A stretch of 23,377 bases of DNA from Flavobacteriaceae bacterium UBA7446 (GCA_002478685.1 DLPY01000048.1:1-23377); one strand, 5' to 3'. Positions 1 to 7,377 are shown, counted from the stretch's first letter. The notes: generated from the sequence alone by a model not told the origin. A program made the numbers and translations.

Positions 1-684
1 CAAATCTTTTTTTAGGCGAAGCCCTACCACGCTCATATGTTTGCGTACCCAATCGTCCGAAAGTTGCGTAAAGTCATATGCGGTTTCTATGTTCTTAAAT
101 GCCAATCGGCGTGCGTGTTGACGACCAATCCCCCAAACATCTGCAATGGGCAGCCACTTCAGTGCCTTAATGCGCTTTTCTTCCGAGTCAATTACATAGA
201 CACCTTTAGTTTTATTAGCGAATTTTTTTACCACACGGTTGGCTACTTTAGCAAGACTCTTACTCGGGCCAAGACCAATGCTAACGGGCATACCCGTCCA
301 TTTCCGCACACGCTTGCGTATTTGTTGTGCATAGGTTTCCATGTGATAGCGGTCAAAGCCATCAAAATGTAAAAATGCCTCGTCAATGCTGTATACTTCT
401 ACCTCTGGTGTAAATTGACGCAAGACATCCATCACACGCTGGCTCATATCACCATAGAGCGGATAATTGGACGAGAAAACTTGAACGTTGTGTTGTCTAA
501 AAAAAGACGAGAACTTGTGTGCAGGCGCCCCCATGGGTAGTCCAAGGGCTTTGGCCTCATTACTACGCGCAATCACACAACCGTCATTGTTGGACAAAAT
601 AGCAATGGGTTTGTCGTTTAATGTGGGTTGAAAAATGCGCTCACAAGAAGCGTAGAAGTTGTTACAATCGACTAAAGCAAACAC
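1..684 (-). CDS. umuC: Y-family DNA polymerase, UmuC type (partial, 3' end outside window)
   Basis: Translesion DNA polymerase subunit. Reading the minus strand from a GTG at 684 gives 228 codons without a stop before the window ends; the family is about 420 residues, so this is roughly the N-terminal half (palm, fingers, start of thumb). Visible motifs: VDCNNFYASCER at residues 5-16 with metal ligand D6, SNNDGCVIARSNEAK at 31-45 (typical of UmuC rather than DinB), and the catalytic YSIDEAF with D101/E102. The helix-hairpin-helix stretch ADVWGIGRQHARRL follows. GTG is chosen because the family starts M(F/Y)ALVDCNNFY; the only nearby ATG is out of frame, and an in-frame TTG lies two codons upstream. 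No umuD precedes it: the upstream neighbour is divergent sucA. A TAGATTTG box at 695-688 ends three bases before the GTG. Identification is strong; the C-terminus is unseen. Confidence 0.93.
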   Translation of the reverse strand, partial: MFALVDCNNFYASCERIFQPTLNDKPIAILSNNDGCVIARSNEAKALGLPMGAPAHKFSSFFRQHNVQVFSSNYPLYGDMSQRVMDVLRQFTPEVEVYSIDEAFLHFDGFDRYHMETYAQQIRKRVRKWTGMPVSIGLGPSKSLAKVANRVVKKFANKTKGVYVIDSEEKRIKALKWLPIADVWGIGRQHARRLAFKNIETAYDFTQLSDDWVRKHMSVVGLRLKKDL

Positions 685-790
685 ATTCAAATCTACATTT
701 TTTTACTTTAGCATTAAATAGTTTTTTTCAACTAAATCCTGCGTTAATAAACGCAAATACAGTACATTTGTTTAGTACAACCACTCCTAG
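685..790. promoter_or_regulatory. Divergent umuC/sucA promoter region
   Basis: AT-rich spacer between the divergent starts of umuC (684, minus) and sucA (791, plus). TACATTTG at 763-770 matches the Bacteroidota -7 consensus TAnnTTTG exactly and leaves a 20-nt gap to the sucA ATG. On the minus strand TAGATTTG at 695-688 also matches exactly but lies only three bases from the umuC GTG. No convincing -33 TTTG element was found at 17-23 nt from either box, and there is no Shine-Dalgarno sequence. The boxes are seen directly; the promoter role is inferred from the known consensus. Confidence 0.5.
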
Positions 791-3529
791 ATGGACAAGT
801 ATTCGTTTCTCAATGCAGCCCATATGGCTCATTTTGCGCAGCTTTACGACCAATACCTCATAAACCCTGATAGCGTAGAGCCTAGTTGGCGTGCTTTTTT
901 TCAAGGATTTGACTTTGGTTTGGAAAATGCCGAACAGCACACTACGGACGCTATTCCCGAAAGCGTTCTTAAAGAATTTCGAGTAGTAAAACTCATCGAC
1001 GGTTATCGCGGAAGCGGACATTTGTTTACCCGTACCAACCCTGTAAGGGAGCGACGAAAGTACAAGCCTACCCTTGCCATTGAAAATTTTGGTTTGTCGC
1101 ACGATGATTTGCACACCGTATTCTCAGCTGGAGATATTATAGGTATCGGTCCGGCGACACTTGCCGATATCATTGTGCATCTGGAACGTATTTATTGTGA
1201 ATCTATTGGTTTGGAATATATGTTTATTCGGCATCCGCAACGAGTAAATTGGATTCAAAAGTGGATTAACAGTAACGGAAATCATCCAACCTTTAGCGCA
1301 GCAGAAAAGAAACATATCCTTAAAAAACTAAATGAAGCAGTTGCCTTTGAAAGCTTTTTACACACCAAATATGTGGGTCAAAAACGCTTTTCGCTCGAAG
1401 GTGGCGAATCATTAATTCCAGCGCTTGATGCCCTAATTGAGGGAGCTGCTAAAGACGGCGTTGAAGAGTTTGTGGTAGGAATGGCGCATCGCGGCCGATT
1501 AAATACCCTGACCAATATCTTTGGAAAGCCTGCCCAAGATATTTTTAGTGAATTTGATGGAAAAGACTACAAAGAAGAGGTTTTTGACGGCGATGTTAAA
1601 TATCACTTAGGTTGGACCTCAAAACGCCTTACCGATGCTGGATATCAAATCAATATGAATATCGCGCCCAATCCGTCGCACTTGGAAGCGGTAAATGCCG
1701 TAGTGGAAGGTATTACCAGAGCAAAACAAGACCGAAATTACGAAGGTGATACTCGAAAAGTAATGCCGATTCTGATTCACGGTGATGCCGCAATTGCAGG
1801 TCAAGGAGTGGTGTATGAAGTGGTCCAGATGGCACAACTCGACGGATACCGAACTGGAGGTACGGTGCATATTGTAGTGAACAATCAAATAGGGTTTACC
1901 ACAAATTATTTGGATGGACGTTCCAGTACGTATTGCACCGATGTTGCCAAAGTAACCCTATCACCGGTGTTGCACGTTAATGCGGATGATGCTGAGGCAG
2001 TAGTCCATGCCATGAATTTTGCATTGGCATACCGAAATCGTTTTTCAAGAGATGTGTTTATTGACCTGTTGGGCTACCGTAAATATGGTCACAACGAAGG
2101 AGATGAGCCGCGATTCACGCAGCCAAAACTCTACAAAGCCATTGGAAAGCACAAAAACCCACGCGATATTTATGCTGAAAAACTGATGACGCAAGGCGTT
2201 ATTAGTCAAGAAGAATTGGCACAAATGGAGGCGGAGTACAAACAAACCCTTGAAGAAAAATTGGAAGATGCACGCCATGTCTCGAACACGGTGATTACCC
2301 CATTTATGCAAGACGAATGGGCGGGCTTCCAATTGGCAAAAGAGGCAGATATGCTAGATCCAGTTGACACCTCTTTCGGGCTTGAAAGCCTTAATGCCAT
2401 CGCGGAGCAACTAACAACGCTCCCTTCAAACAAAAAATTCTTACGCAAAACGGTTCGTTTGGTTGATGACCGTAAGGCCATGTATTTTGAACGTAACAAA
2501 TTGGATTGGGCACTAGGCGAATTGCTTGCTTACGGATCGTTGCTTTCAGAAGGAAACGATGTCCGTATTTCGGGTCAAGACGTAGAGCGTGGTACGTTTT
2601 CGCACCGTCATGCTGTCATGAAGGTAGAAGATTCTGAGGAGGAGGTAGTATTGCTCAACAGTGTAGATAAAGAGCAAGGTAACTTCGATATTTTTAACTC
2701 ATCCCTTTCGGAATATGGCGTTATGGGATACGATTACGGTTACGCAATGGCAAGTCCAAATGCGCTTACCATTTGGGAAGCACAGTTTGGCGATTTTAGT
2801 AACGGCGCACAAATCATGATTGACCAGTATTTGTCTTCAGCTGAAGACAAATGGAAAATGCAAAACGGGTTGGTATTGTTTTTACCTCATGGCTATGAAG
2901 GTCAAGGTGCCGAGCACTCTTCCGCGCGCATGGAGCGCTACCTGCAACTTTGTGCAAAAGACAATATGTTTGTTGCCGATGTAACCACGCCAGCAAACCT
3001 ATTTCATTTGTTGCGCCGTCAATTAAAATCTACCTACAGAAAACCACTTGTGGTATTTACACCAAAAAGTTTGTTGCGTCACCCCAAAGCGATTTCCACT
3101 AAAGAAGAATTGGCAAAAGGGCAGTTTAAGCCATTAATTGGCGACAATAGCGTAACTGTTAAAGATGTAAAAACAGTAGTGCTTTGTACAGGAAAATTTT
3201 ATTACGATTTGCTTGATGCTCGTGAACAAAAACATCGCTCCGATGTGGCACTTGTAAGATTAGAGCAACTGTTTCCATTGCCCAAAGCGGAATTGGAAGC
3301 CTTGTTTAAAAAATACGCCAAAGCGGAGGTGGTTTGGGCGCAAGAAGAACCACGTAATATGGGTGCTTATGGTCATTTATTATTACATTTACCTAAGGCG
3401 CGCGATTTTCGTGTGGCTTCCAGGCGTTTTTATGGCGCGCCTTCGGCGGGAAGTGCTACCCGCTCCAAAAGGCGTCATCAAGAAATTATTGAATACGTAT
3501 TTGACAAAACCAAAGACAACATGCGCTAG
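791..3529 (+). CDS. sucA: 2-oxoglutarate dehydrogenase E1 component
   Basis: Thiamine-diphosphate-dependent E1 of the 2-oxoglutarate dehydrogenase complex (TCA cycle, cytoplasm). It decarboxylates 2-oxoglutarate and passes the succinyl group to the E2 lipoyl arm. The protein is 912 residues, the normal family length. It begins with the E1o N-terminal segment (MDKYSFLNAAHMAHFAQLYD, then PSWRAFFQGF), which contacts E2. Further on are GMAHRGRLN near residue 230, HGDAAIAGQGVVYE near 330, NNQIGFTT near 360, the ThDP/Mg-associated GHNEGDEPRFTQP near 430, and the transketolase-like HGYEGQGAEHSSARMER near 700. The ATG at 791 gives the expected N-terminus. sucB follows after 17 bases, so the two are surely cotranscribed; the E3 gene is not in the window. 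Arg codons are mostly CGN, as expected for a well-expressed gene. Confidence 0.98.
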   Translation: MDKYSFLNAAHMAHFAQLYDQYLINPDSVEPSWRAFFQGFDFGLENAEQHTTDAIPESVLKEFRVVKLIDGYRGSGHLFTRTNPVRERRKYKPTLAIENFGLSHDDLHTVFSAGDIIGIGPATLADIIVHLERIYCESIGLEYMFIRHPQRVNWIQKWINSNGNHPTFSAAEKKHILKKLNEAVAFESFLHTKYVGQKRFSLEGGESLIPALDALIEGAAKDGVEEFVVGMAHRGRLNTLTNIFGKPAQDIFSEFDGKDYKEEVFDGDVKYHLGWTSKRLTDAGYQINMNIAPNPSHLEAVNAVVEGITRAKQDRNYEGDTRKVMPILIHGDAAIAGQGVVYEVVQMAQLDGYRTGGTVHIVVNNQIGFTTNYLDGRSSTYCTDVAKVTLSPVLHVNADDAEAVVHAMNFALAYRNRFSRDVFIDLLGYRKYGHNEGDEPRFTQPKLYKAIGKHKNPRDIYAEKLMTQGVISQEELAQMEAEYKQTLEEKLEDARHVSNTVITPFMQDEWAGFQLAKEADMLDPVDTSFGLESLNAIAEQLTTLPSNKKFLRKTVRLVDDRKAMYFERNKLDWALGELLAYGSLLSEGNDVRISGQDVERGTFSHRHAVMKVEDSEEEVVLLNSVDKEQGNFDIFNSSLSEYGVMGYDYGYAMASPNALTIWEAQFGDFSNGAQIMIDQYLSSAEDKWKMQNGLVLFLPHGYEGQGAEHSSARMERYLQLCAKDNMFVADVTTPANLFHLLRRQLKSTYRKPLVVFTPKSLLRHPKAISTKEELAKGQFKPLIGDNSVTVKDVKTVVLCTGKFYYDLLDAREQKHRSDVALVRLEQLFPLPKAELEALFKKYAKAEVVWAQEEPRNMGAYGHLLLHLPKARDFRVASRRFYGAPSAGSATRSKRRHQEIIEYVFDKTKDNMR

Positions 3530-3546
3530 CGCATAAAACAGGAGTT

Positions 3547-4749
3547 ATGATTTTAGAAATGAAAGTGCCCTCGCCGGGCGAGTCCATCTCAGAAGTAGAA
3601 ATCGCAGAATGGCTGGTAAGCGATGGTGATTATGTTGAAAAAGACCAAGCCATAGCGGAAGTAGACTCGGACAAAGCAACTTTAGAACTTCCTGCCGAAC
3701 AAAGCGGCGTGATTACGCTTAAAGCCGAAGAAGGCGATGCAGTTGCTGTGGGTGCGGTAGTGTGCCATATTGATACGGCTGCACCAAAACCTGAAGGACA
3801 AGAAACTAAAGCTGCAACAGCCAACGTGGAGGCTGCACCACAATCTATTTCTGTTGCTACACAACAAACTACCTACGCTACAGGGACGGCTTCTCCTGCA
3901 GCACGAAAAATTATTGCCGAAAAAGGATTGGATACTTCAACCATTACAGGCTCGGGCCGTGACGGACGTATTACCAAAGAAGATGCCATCAAAGCGGTAC
4001 CGTCCATGGGAACACCCGCTGGCGAACGCCCAATGGAACGCAAGAAAATGTCGTTGTTACGACGAAAAGTTGCTGAACGTTTGGTAACAGTCAAAAACGA
4101 AACCGCCATGCTTACCACTTTTAACGAGGTGGATATGTCACCCATTTTTGCATTGCGCGCCAAATACAAAGAGGAATTTAAAGCAAAACATGATGTTGGA
4201 CTTGGGTTTATGAGCTTTTTCACCAAAGCTGTGGTGCGTGCACTACAAGAATTCCCAGACGTTAATTCCATGATTGATGGCAACGAACAGATCTTACATG
4301 ACTACTGTGATATCAGCGTAGCGGTTTCAGGACCAAAAGGACTTATGGTTCCTGTGGTACGCAATGCAGAAGACATGAGTTTTAAGGAAATTGAAGCTGA
4401 AATTAAGCGTCTTGCTATTCGTGCGCGTGATGGTCAAATTACTGTGGACGAAATGACTGGCGGTACGTTTACCATTTCAAACGGAGGAGTATTTGGCTCC
4501 ATGCTTTCTACACCGATTATCAATCCGCCACAATCTGGGATTTTGGGCATGCACAACATTTTGGAACGTCCTGTTGCTGTAGACGGCAAGGTGGAAATTC
4601 GCCCGATGATGTATGTAGCACTTTCATACGATCACCGCATTGTTGACGGACGCGAGAGCGTAGGTTTTTTGGTTGCAGTCAAAGAAGCTTTGGAAGACCC
4701 TATTTCACTGCTTATGGACGGTGATGCCAAAAAGGCTTTAGATCTTTAA
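3547..4749 (+). CDS. sucB: Dihydrolipoamide succinyltransferase, E2 of 2-oxoglutarate dehydrogenase
   Basis: E2 core enzyme that transfers succinyl from the lipoyl arm to CoA. The 400-residue product has the standard order: one lipoyl domain (residues 1-77) with the lipoylation site EVDSDKATLEL (K43); an Ala/Gln/Thr-rich linker; a peripheral subunit-binding domain around 116-150 (SPAARKIIAEKG ... GSGRDGRITKEDAIKA) that docks E1/E3; and the catalytic acyltransferase domain ending with DHRIVDGRESVGFL (H363 and D367 of the HxxxDG motif). The GTFTISNGGVFGSMLSTPI stretch is typical of succinyltransferases. It starts 17 bases after sucA in the same operon. Its last 12 bases overlap the convergent protease gene, and no hairpin terminator is visible after the stop. 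Confidence 0.98.
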   Translation: MILEMKVPSPGESISEVEIAEWLVSDGDYVEKDQAIAEVDSDKATLELPAEQSGVITLKAEEGDAVAVGAVVCHIDTAAPKPEGQETKAATANVEAAPQSISVATQQTTYATGTASPAARKIIAEKGLDTSTITGSGRDGRITKEDAIKAVPSMGTPAGERPMERKKMSLLRRKVAERLVTVKNETAMLTTFNEVDMSPIFALRAKYKEEFKAKHDVGLGFMSFFTKAVVRALQEFPDVNSMIDGNEQILHDYCDISVAVSGPKGLMVPVVRNAEDMSFKEIEAEIKRLAIRARDGQITVDEMTGGTFTISNGGVFGSMLSTPIINPPQSGILGMHNILERPVAVDGKVEIRPMMYVALSYDHRIVDGRESVGFLVAVKEALEDPISLLMDGDAKKALDL

Positions 4750-5181
4750 GAAAAGCCCATTTCGGCGGTAGTCCAAAACGGCTTTGGTTGCATGTAGTAC
4801 ATCTGCGCCTAAAATGCCATCTACGGCATCTTCGTTAAGTTGTGCAAGCGCTTCGTTTACAGTGGTCATATCAAACAAAATCAGTTCTTGTTTCGATTGC
4901 TCCCAGCTGCCAATGCGCAAATGATTTTCGACACTTTGTCGGGTATCCATATCGGCACTACTTGCCGAGGCAGACTGTTTTTCTGCTTTGGTGGAGTTGA
5001 GCAAAAAATGTACTTCCTTCTCCAAAGCAACACAAGTGTGCGATGCGCCCGTGTCCACAATAAACACTCCATCAACGTTATTTAGCGTTAGCTTACATAT
5101 ATAGTGACCAGAAGCTAATTTTGTGAGCGGAACCCGAACATAGCCTTTGCGGCGTAAGAGTGCAGATAAGGTGCGAATCAT
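4738..5181 (-). CDS. Retropepsin-like aspartic protease (clan AA)
   Basis: Small predicted aspartic protease of 147 residues. The active-site signature IVDTGASHT is at residues 41-49 (catalytic D43). The second retropepsin landmark, the hydrophobic-hydrophobic-Gly stretch DGILGADVLH, is near the C-terminus. With only one DTG per chain it would be expected to work as a homodimer. No signal peptide is evident (MIRTLSALLRRKG is basic), so it is probably cytoplasmic. The ATG at 5181 was chosen because the longer open frame, up to 5367, runs antisense into tatD and has no recognisable sequence. TATATTTA (7/8 match to TAnnTTTG) at 5193-5186 lies four bases upstream. Its 3' end overlaps sucB by 12 bases. 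The fold assignment is good; the substrate is unknown. Confidence 0.8.
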   Translation of the reverse strand: MIRTLSALLRRKGYVRVPLTKLASGHYICKLTLNNVDGVFIVDTGASHTCVALEKEVHFLLNSTKAEKQSASASSADMDTRQSVENHLRIGSWEQSKQELILFDMTTVNEALAQLNEDAVDGILGADVLHATKAVLDYRRNGLFLKI

Positions 5182-5218
5182 GTGGTAAATATACAAGGCA
5201 TTGCTGTATTTTTGCGTT
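5182..5218. promoter_or_regulatory. Divergent promoter boxes for the protease and tatD
   Basis: Only 37 bases separate the two divergent start codons. On the plus strand TATTTTTG at 5207-5214 matches TAnnTTTG exactly and leaves four bases to the tatD ATG. On the minus strand TATATTTA at 5193-5186 is a 7/8 match and leaves four bases to the protease ATG. Neither has a clear -33 element. If these are real -7 boxes, transcription would begin at or next to both start codons. Confidence 0.45.
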
Positions 5219-5983
5219 ATGCTAATTGATACACACACACATTTGTATGTAAAGGAGTTTGATGCTGATCGTACGGAAGTTATTACTCGGGCAAAGAAAG
5301 CCGGGGTAATGCAGTTTGTGCTGCCCGCTATAGATTCCGAAACCTCCGAAGCTATGCATGCGCTCAAGCGTGACTACCCGAATAACATACATTTGATGAT
5401 GGGCTTGCACCCAACGCATGTGGGCGATAATGTCGCTGAAGAATTGGCAAATGTATATGCCCAGCTGCAACAGCACCATTTTGTGGCGGTAGGCGAAATT
5501 GGCATGGATTTGTATTGGGATAAAACCTATCTGAAGGCGCAACAAGAGGCGTTTGCACAGCAAATAGCATGGGCCTTGGAGTTTGATTTGCCCATTGTCA
5601 TTCACTGCCGAGAAGCATTTGATGAAGTTTTTGAAGTACTTGAGGGAGTGAACAATTCCAAATTGCGAGGGGTTTTTCACTGCTTCACAGGAAATGCTAC
5701 ACAGGCACAACGCGCCATTAACTTTAATATGTATTTAGGGGTTGGAGGTGTGGTTACGTTTAAAAATGGTGGTCTTGCCGAAACGCTTTCGCATATTCCT
5801 CTAAGTTCTGTGGTACTTGAAACCGATGCACCATATTTGGCACCTGTGCCATATCGCGGAAAACGCAATGAACCTTCATTTCTTAAGCTTATTGCAGCCA
5901 AAGTAGCTGCTGTGTACGGAATTTCTGTGCAAGAAATATCCGAAATTACAGCCCAAAACGCCAAAAAGTTGTTTGGCATTTAA
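5219..5983 (+). CDS. tatD: TatD-family metal-dependent deoxyribonuclease
   Basis: Cytoplasmic TatD-family nuclease (TIM-barrel metallo-hydrolase, 3'-5' exonuclease activity in characterised members). The 254-residue protein has the full ligand set in order: HTH with H6 and H8 in MLIDTHTHLY, Glu in VAVGEIGMDLYW, His in PIVIHCREAFDEV, His in GVFHCFTGN, and Asp in VLETDAPYLAP. The ATG at 5219 gives the canonical start; an ATG six codons upstream adds MLYFCV, which lies on the promoter box and is not family-like. Family length is 250-265, so the gene is complete. It is transcribed divergently from the protease. A tRNA-Ser gene starts 54 bases after the stop on the same strand. TatD and the related YcfH/YjjV proteins cannot be told apart by eye. 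Confidence 0.93.
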   Translation: MLIDTHTHLYVKEFDADRTEVITRAKKAGVMQFVLPAIDSETSEAMHALKRDYPNNIHLMMGLHPTHVGDNVAEELANVYAQLQQHHFVAVGEIGMDLYWDKTYLKAQQEAFAQQIAWALEFDLPIVIHCREAFDEVFEVLEGVNNSKLRGVFHCFTGNATQAQRAINFNMYLGVGGVVTFKNGGLAETLSHIPLSSVVLETDAPYLAPVPYRGKRNEPSFLKLIAAKVAAVYGISVQEISEITAQNAKKLFGI

Positions 5984-6037
5984 GTTTCTTTGAAATTTTT
6001 TTTGCGGATATTTTTTCGATATTAGCGACCTAAAATT

Positions 6038-6125
6038 AGAGAGGTGGCCGAGTGGTCGAAGGCGCACGCCTGGAAAGTGTGTATACGTCAAAAGCGTATC
6101 GAGGGTTCGAATCCCTTCCTCTCTG
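6038..6125 (+). tRNA. tRNA-Ser (anticodon GGA)
   Basis: An 88-nt cloverleaf with the long variable arm of a class II tRNA. The acceptor stem pairs AGAGAGG (6038-6044) with CCTCTCT (6118-6124), with discriminator G6125. The D-arm contains GCCGAGTGGTCGAAGGC. The anticodon loop CTGGAAA places GGA at 6072-6074. The variable arm around 6081-6100 pairs ATACG with CGTAT. The T-arm is GAGGG-TTCGAAT-CCCTT. It closely resembles bacterial tRNA-Ser(GGA), which reads UCC/UCU. CCA is not encoded: the DNA continues CTA, so CCA must be added afterwards. Confidence 0.97.
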
Positions 6126-6191
6126 CTAAGTGTTAGGTTGATTGATAAATGAAGTGTCTAAGTGTTTTCGTAAGGGACTTTTTAAAAGTAC

Positions 6192-6350
6192 TTATTGGTT
6201 AGAAAAGTGGTTTCCAAAATGTTGTTCCCAATGCATTATTCTTTGATCTATTTGTTCTAGTGTTGGTAGTGAATAAATTCCATAAACACATATTAATAAT
6301 AGAACAATAATTATAATTTGTAGAGTTGTATTTAAATCTAATTTTTTCAT
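6192..6350 (-). CDS. Small single-pass membrane protein, 52 residues (hypothetical)
   Basis: Reading the minus strand from an ATG at 6350 gives a 52-residue peptide ending at TAA 6194-6192. It begins MKKLDLNTT, continues with a hydrophobic helix (LQIIIIVLLLICVYGIYSL, residues 10-28), and ends with a polar tail LEQIDQRIMHWEQHFGNHF. This layout, a short basic N-terminus, one transmembrane helix and an amphipathic tail, is that of a genuine bacterial membrane microprotein. An exact TAnnTTTG match (TATTTTTG, 6362-6355) lies four bases before the ATG, the same arrangement as for tatD and mutY nearby, which supports transcription. I do not recognise the family. It points away from exbB and back towards the tRNA gene. 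A chance ORF in AT-rich DNA remains possible. Confidence 0.5.
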   Translation of the reverse strand: MKKLDLNTTLQIIIIVLLLICVYGIYSLPTLEQIDQRIMHWEQHFGNHFSNQ

Positions 6351-6494
6351 AAACCAAAAATAAGTTGTTTACATTACTTTTTTTAGTTTTCTTTTGTTAG
6401 AATTTTTGTTATTAACTCCGCTACGAACATTGTGGGTGATGTAGTTGTAGACTAAAGATATACTTACAACTCTATTATAAATCAAAGGAGAACT

Positions 6495-6530
6495 ATGTGC
6501 GATTGCATTAAGTATTTTTTATATATTTAG
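6495..6530 (+). CDS. Possible 11-codon ORF with strong Shine-Dalgarno (putative leader peptide)
   Basis: AAAGGAG at 6484-6490 is followed after four bases by ATG (6495-6497) and the short frame MCDCIKYFLYI with TAG at 6528-6530. Such strong Shine-Dalgarno sequences are rare in Bacteroidota, so this one stands out. The peptide has two cysteines and a hydrophobic end. It lies 42 bases before the exbB ATG. Against a leader role, the candidate exbB -7 box (6522-6529) overlaps its end, so it would not be on an mRNA starting there. Low confidence; the purine run may be chance. Confidence 0.2.
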   Translation: MCDCIKYFLYI

Positions 6531-6572
6531 CGTCATCAAATAAATCATTACAAAAACCGAAAAATATTTTAA

Positions 6573-7358
6573 ATGAAACGTTTTTTTTCCCTTACTTTCT
6601 TAGCACTATTTTTTATGGCTACAATGCCAAATGCATTTGCTCAAGAATCTGATTCACTTGCAGCTCAAGAAGCTGAAGTTGCTACTGAAGCTGTACAAGA
6701 GCAGTCACAACCCGCTGAAGTTCAAAAAGCGGGCTTTACACAAGAATTAAAAAAGAGATTTATTGAAGGCGGTCCTGGATTTATGGGCATCGTTTTATTG
6801 TGTTTGATTTTAGGACTTGCCATTGCCATTGAGCGTATTATCTTCCTAAACTTAGCAACTACCAACACCGCAAAGCTTACAGCATCTATTGAAGGAGCAC
6901 TAGCCGCTGGTGGCGTTAACGCTGCCAAAGAAGTTTGCCGAAACACGAAAGGACCTGTTGCCTCTATTTTCTATCAAGGACTTGACCGTTCTGGGGAAGG
7001 TGTAGAAAGTGCTGAAAAAGCCGTAGTGGCTTACGGTGGCGTTCAAATGGGACAACTTGAAAAAAATGTCTCATGGATTTCACTATTCATCGCACTAGCT
7101 CCCATGCTTGGGTTTATGGGTACGGTAATTGGTATGATTCAAGCCTTTGACAAAATTGAAGCTGCAGGAGATATGCAGCCATCTCTTGTTGCAGGAGGTA
7201 TTAAAGTAGCACTTTTGACTACTGTATTTGGTCTTATAGTTGCAATTATTCTACAAATATTTTACAATTATATTATTGCAAAAATTGACAGTATTGTAAA
7301 CGATATGGAAGATGCTTCTATCACCTTGATTGACCTTCTTGTAGCAAACCAGAAGTAA
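6573..7358 (+). CDS. exbB: MotA/TolQ/ExbB proton-channel family protein
   Basis: Inner-membrane proton-channel subunit which, with ExbD, couples proton motive force to TonB and outer-membrane receptors. The protein has 261 residues. A cleavable signal sequence comes first (cleavage likely after NAFA, residue 23), then an acidic Ala/Glu/Gln-rich periplasmic stretch (about 24-50), TM1 (70-92, GFMGIVLLCLILGLAIAIE), a cytoplasmic loop with SAEKAVVAYGGVQMGQLEKN, TM2 (about 167-190) with the family signature LAPMLGFMGTVIGMI, and TM3 (about 208-234, GGIKVALLTTVFGLIVAII). The signal peptide plus acidic extension is a form known from Bacteroidota homologues. It heads a cluster with a four-helix protein and two ExbDs, gaps of 19, 6 and 1 bases. 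TATATTTA at 6522-6529 may be its -7 box. TolQ is possible, but no tolA or tolB is nearby. Confidence 0.92.
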   Translation: MKRFFSLTFLALFFMATMPNAFAQESDSLAAQEAEVATEAVQEQSQPAEVQKAGFTQELKKRFIEGGPGFMGIVLLCLILGLAIAIERIIFLNLATTNTAKLTASIEGALAAGGVNAAKEVCRNTKGPVASIFYQGLDRSGEGVESAEKAVVAYGGVQMGQLEKNVSWISLFIALAPMLGFMGTVIGMIQAFDKIEAAGDMQPSLVAGGIKVALLTTVFGLIVAIILQIFYNYIIAKIDSIVNDMEDASITLIDLLVANQK

Positions 7359-7377
7359 TTCATAAAGCAACTGTATT

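Larger units (their letters stand above)
6126..6572. other. 447-bp interval between tRNA-Ser and exbB
   Basis: A conspicuously AT-rich stretch with no long ORF. It holds a 52-codon ORF on the minus strand (6192-6350) and a possible 11-codon ORF with a strong Shine-Dalgarno sequence (6484-6530), both listed separately. TATATTTA at 6522-6529 is a candidate -7 box for exbB. A 7-bp inverted repeat AGTTGTA/TACAACT lies at 6443-6449 and 6465-6471. A 9-bp direct repeat CTAAGTGTT lies at 6126-6134 and 6158-6166. I found no duplicated tRNA 3' end and no integrase remnant, so there is no sign of an integrated element. Confidence 0.6.

Noticed and set aside
3540..3549. Shine-Dalgarno for sucB (AGGAG)
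   Set aside because: Only two bases separate AGGAG from the ATG, too close for a functional SD, and SD use is rare in this phylum.
3873..4283. 136-codon open frame antisense to sucB
   Set aside because: No recognisable motif; it is a codon-bias shadow of sucB. The same holds for the antisense frames at 5222-5710, 7758-8171 and 9844-10194.
5182..5367. 62-residue N-terminal extension of the protease frame
   Set aside because: It runs antisense through the tatD start and promoter, has no family-like sequence, and an ATG at 5181 with a -7-like box gives a compact retropepsin.
6177..6189. ACTTTT-T-AAAAGT palindrome after tRNA-Ser as a terminator
   Set aside because: The one-base loop cannot form without opening the stem, the stem is nearly all A-T, and no T tract follows.
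6038..6572. tRNA-Ser as an integration site for a mobile element
   Set aside because: No copy of the tRNA 3' end, no integrase remnant and no foreign genes follow it within the window.
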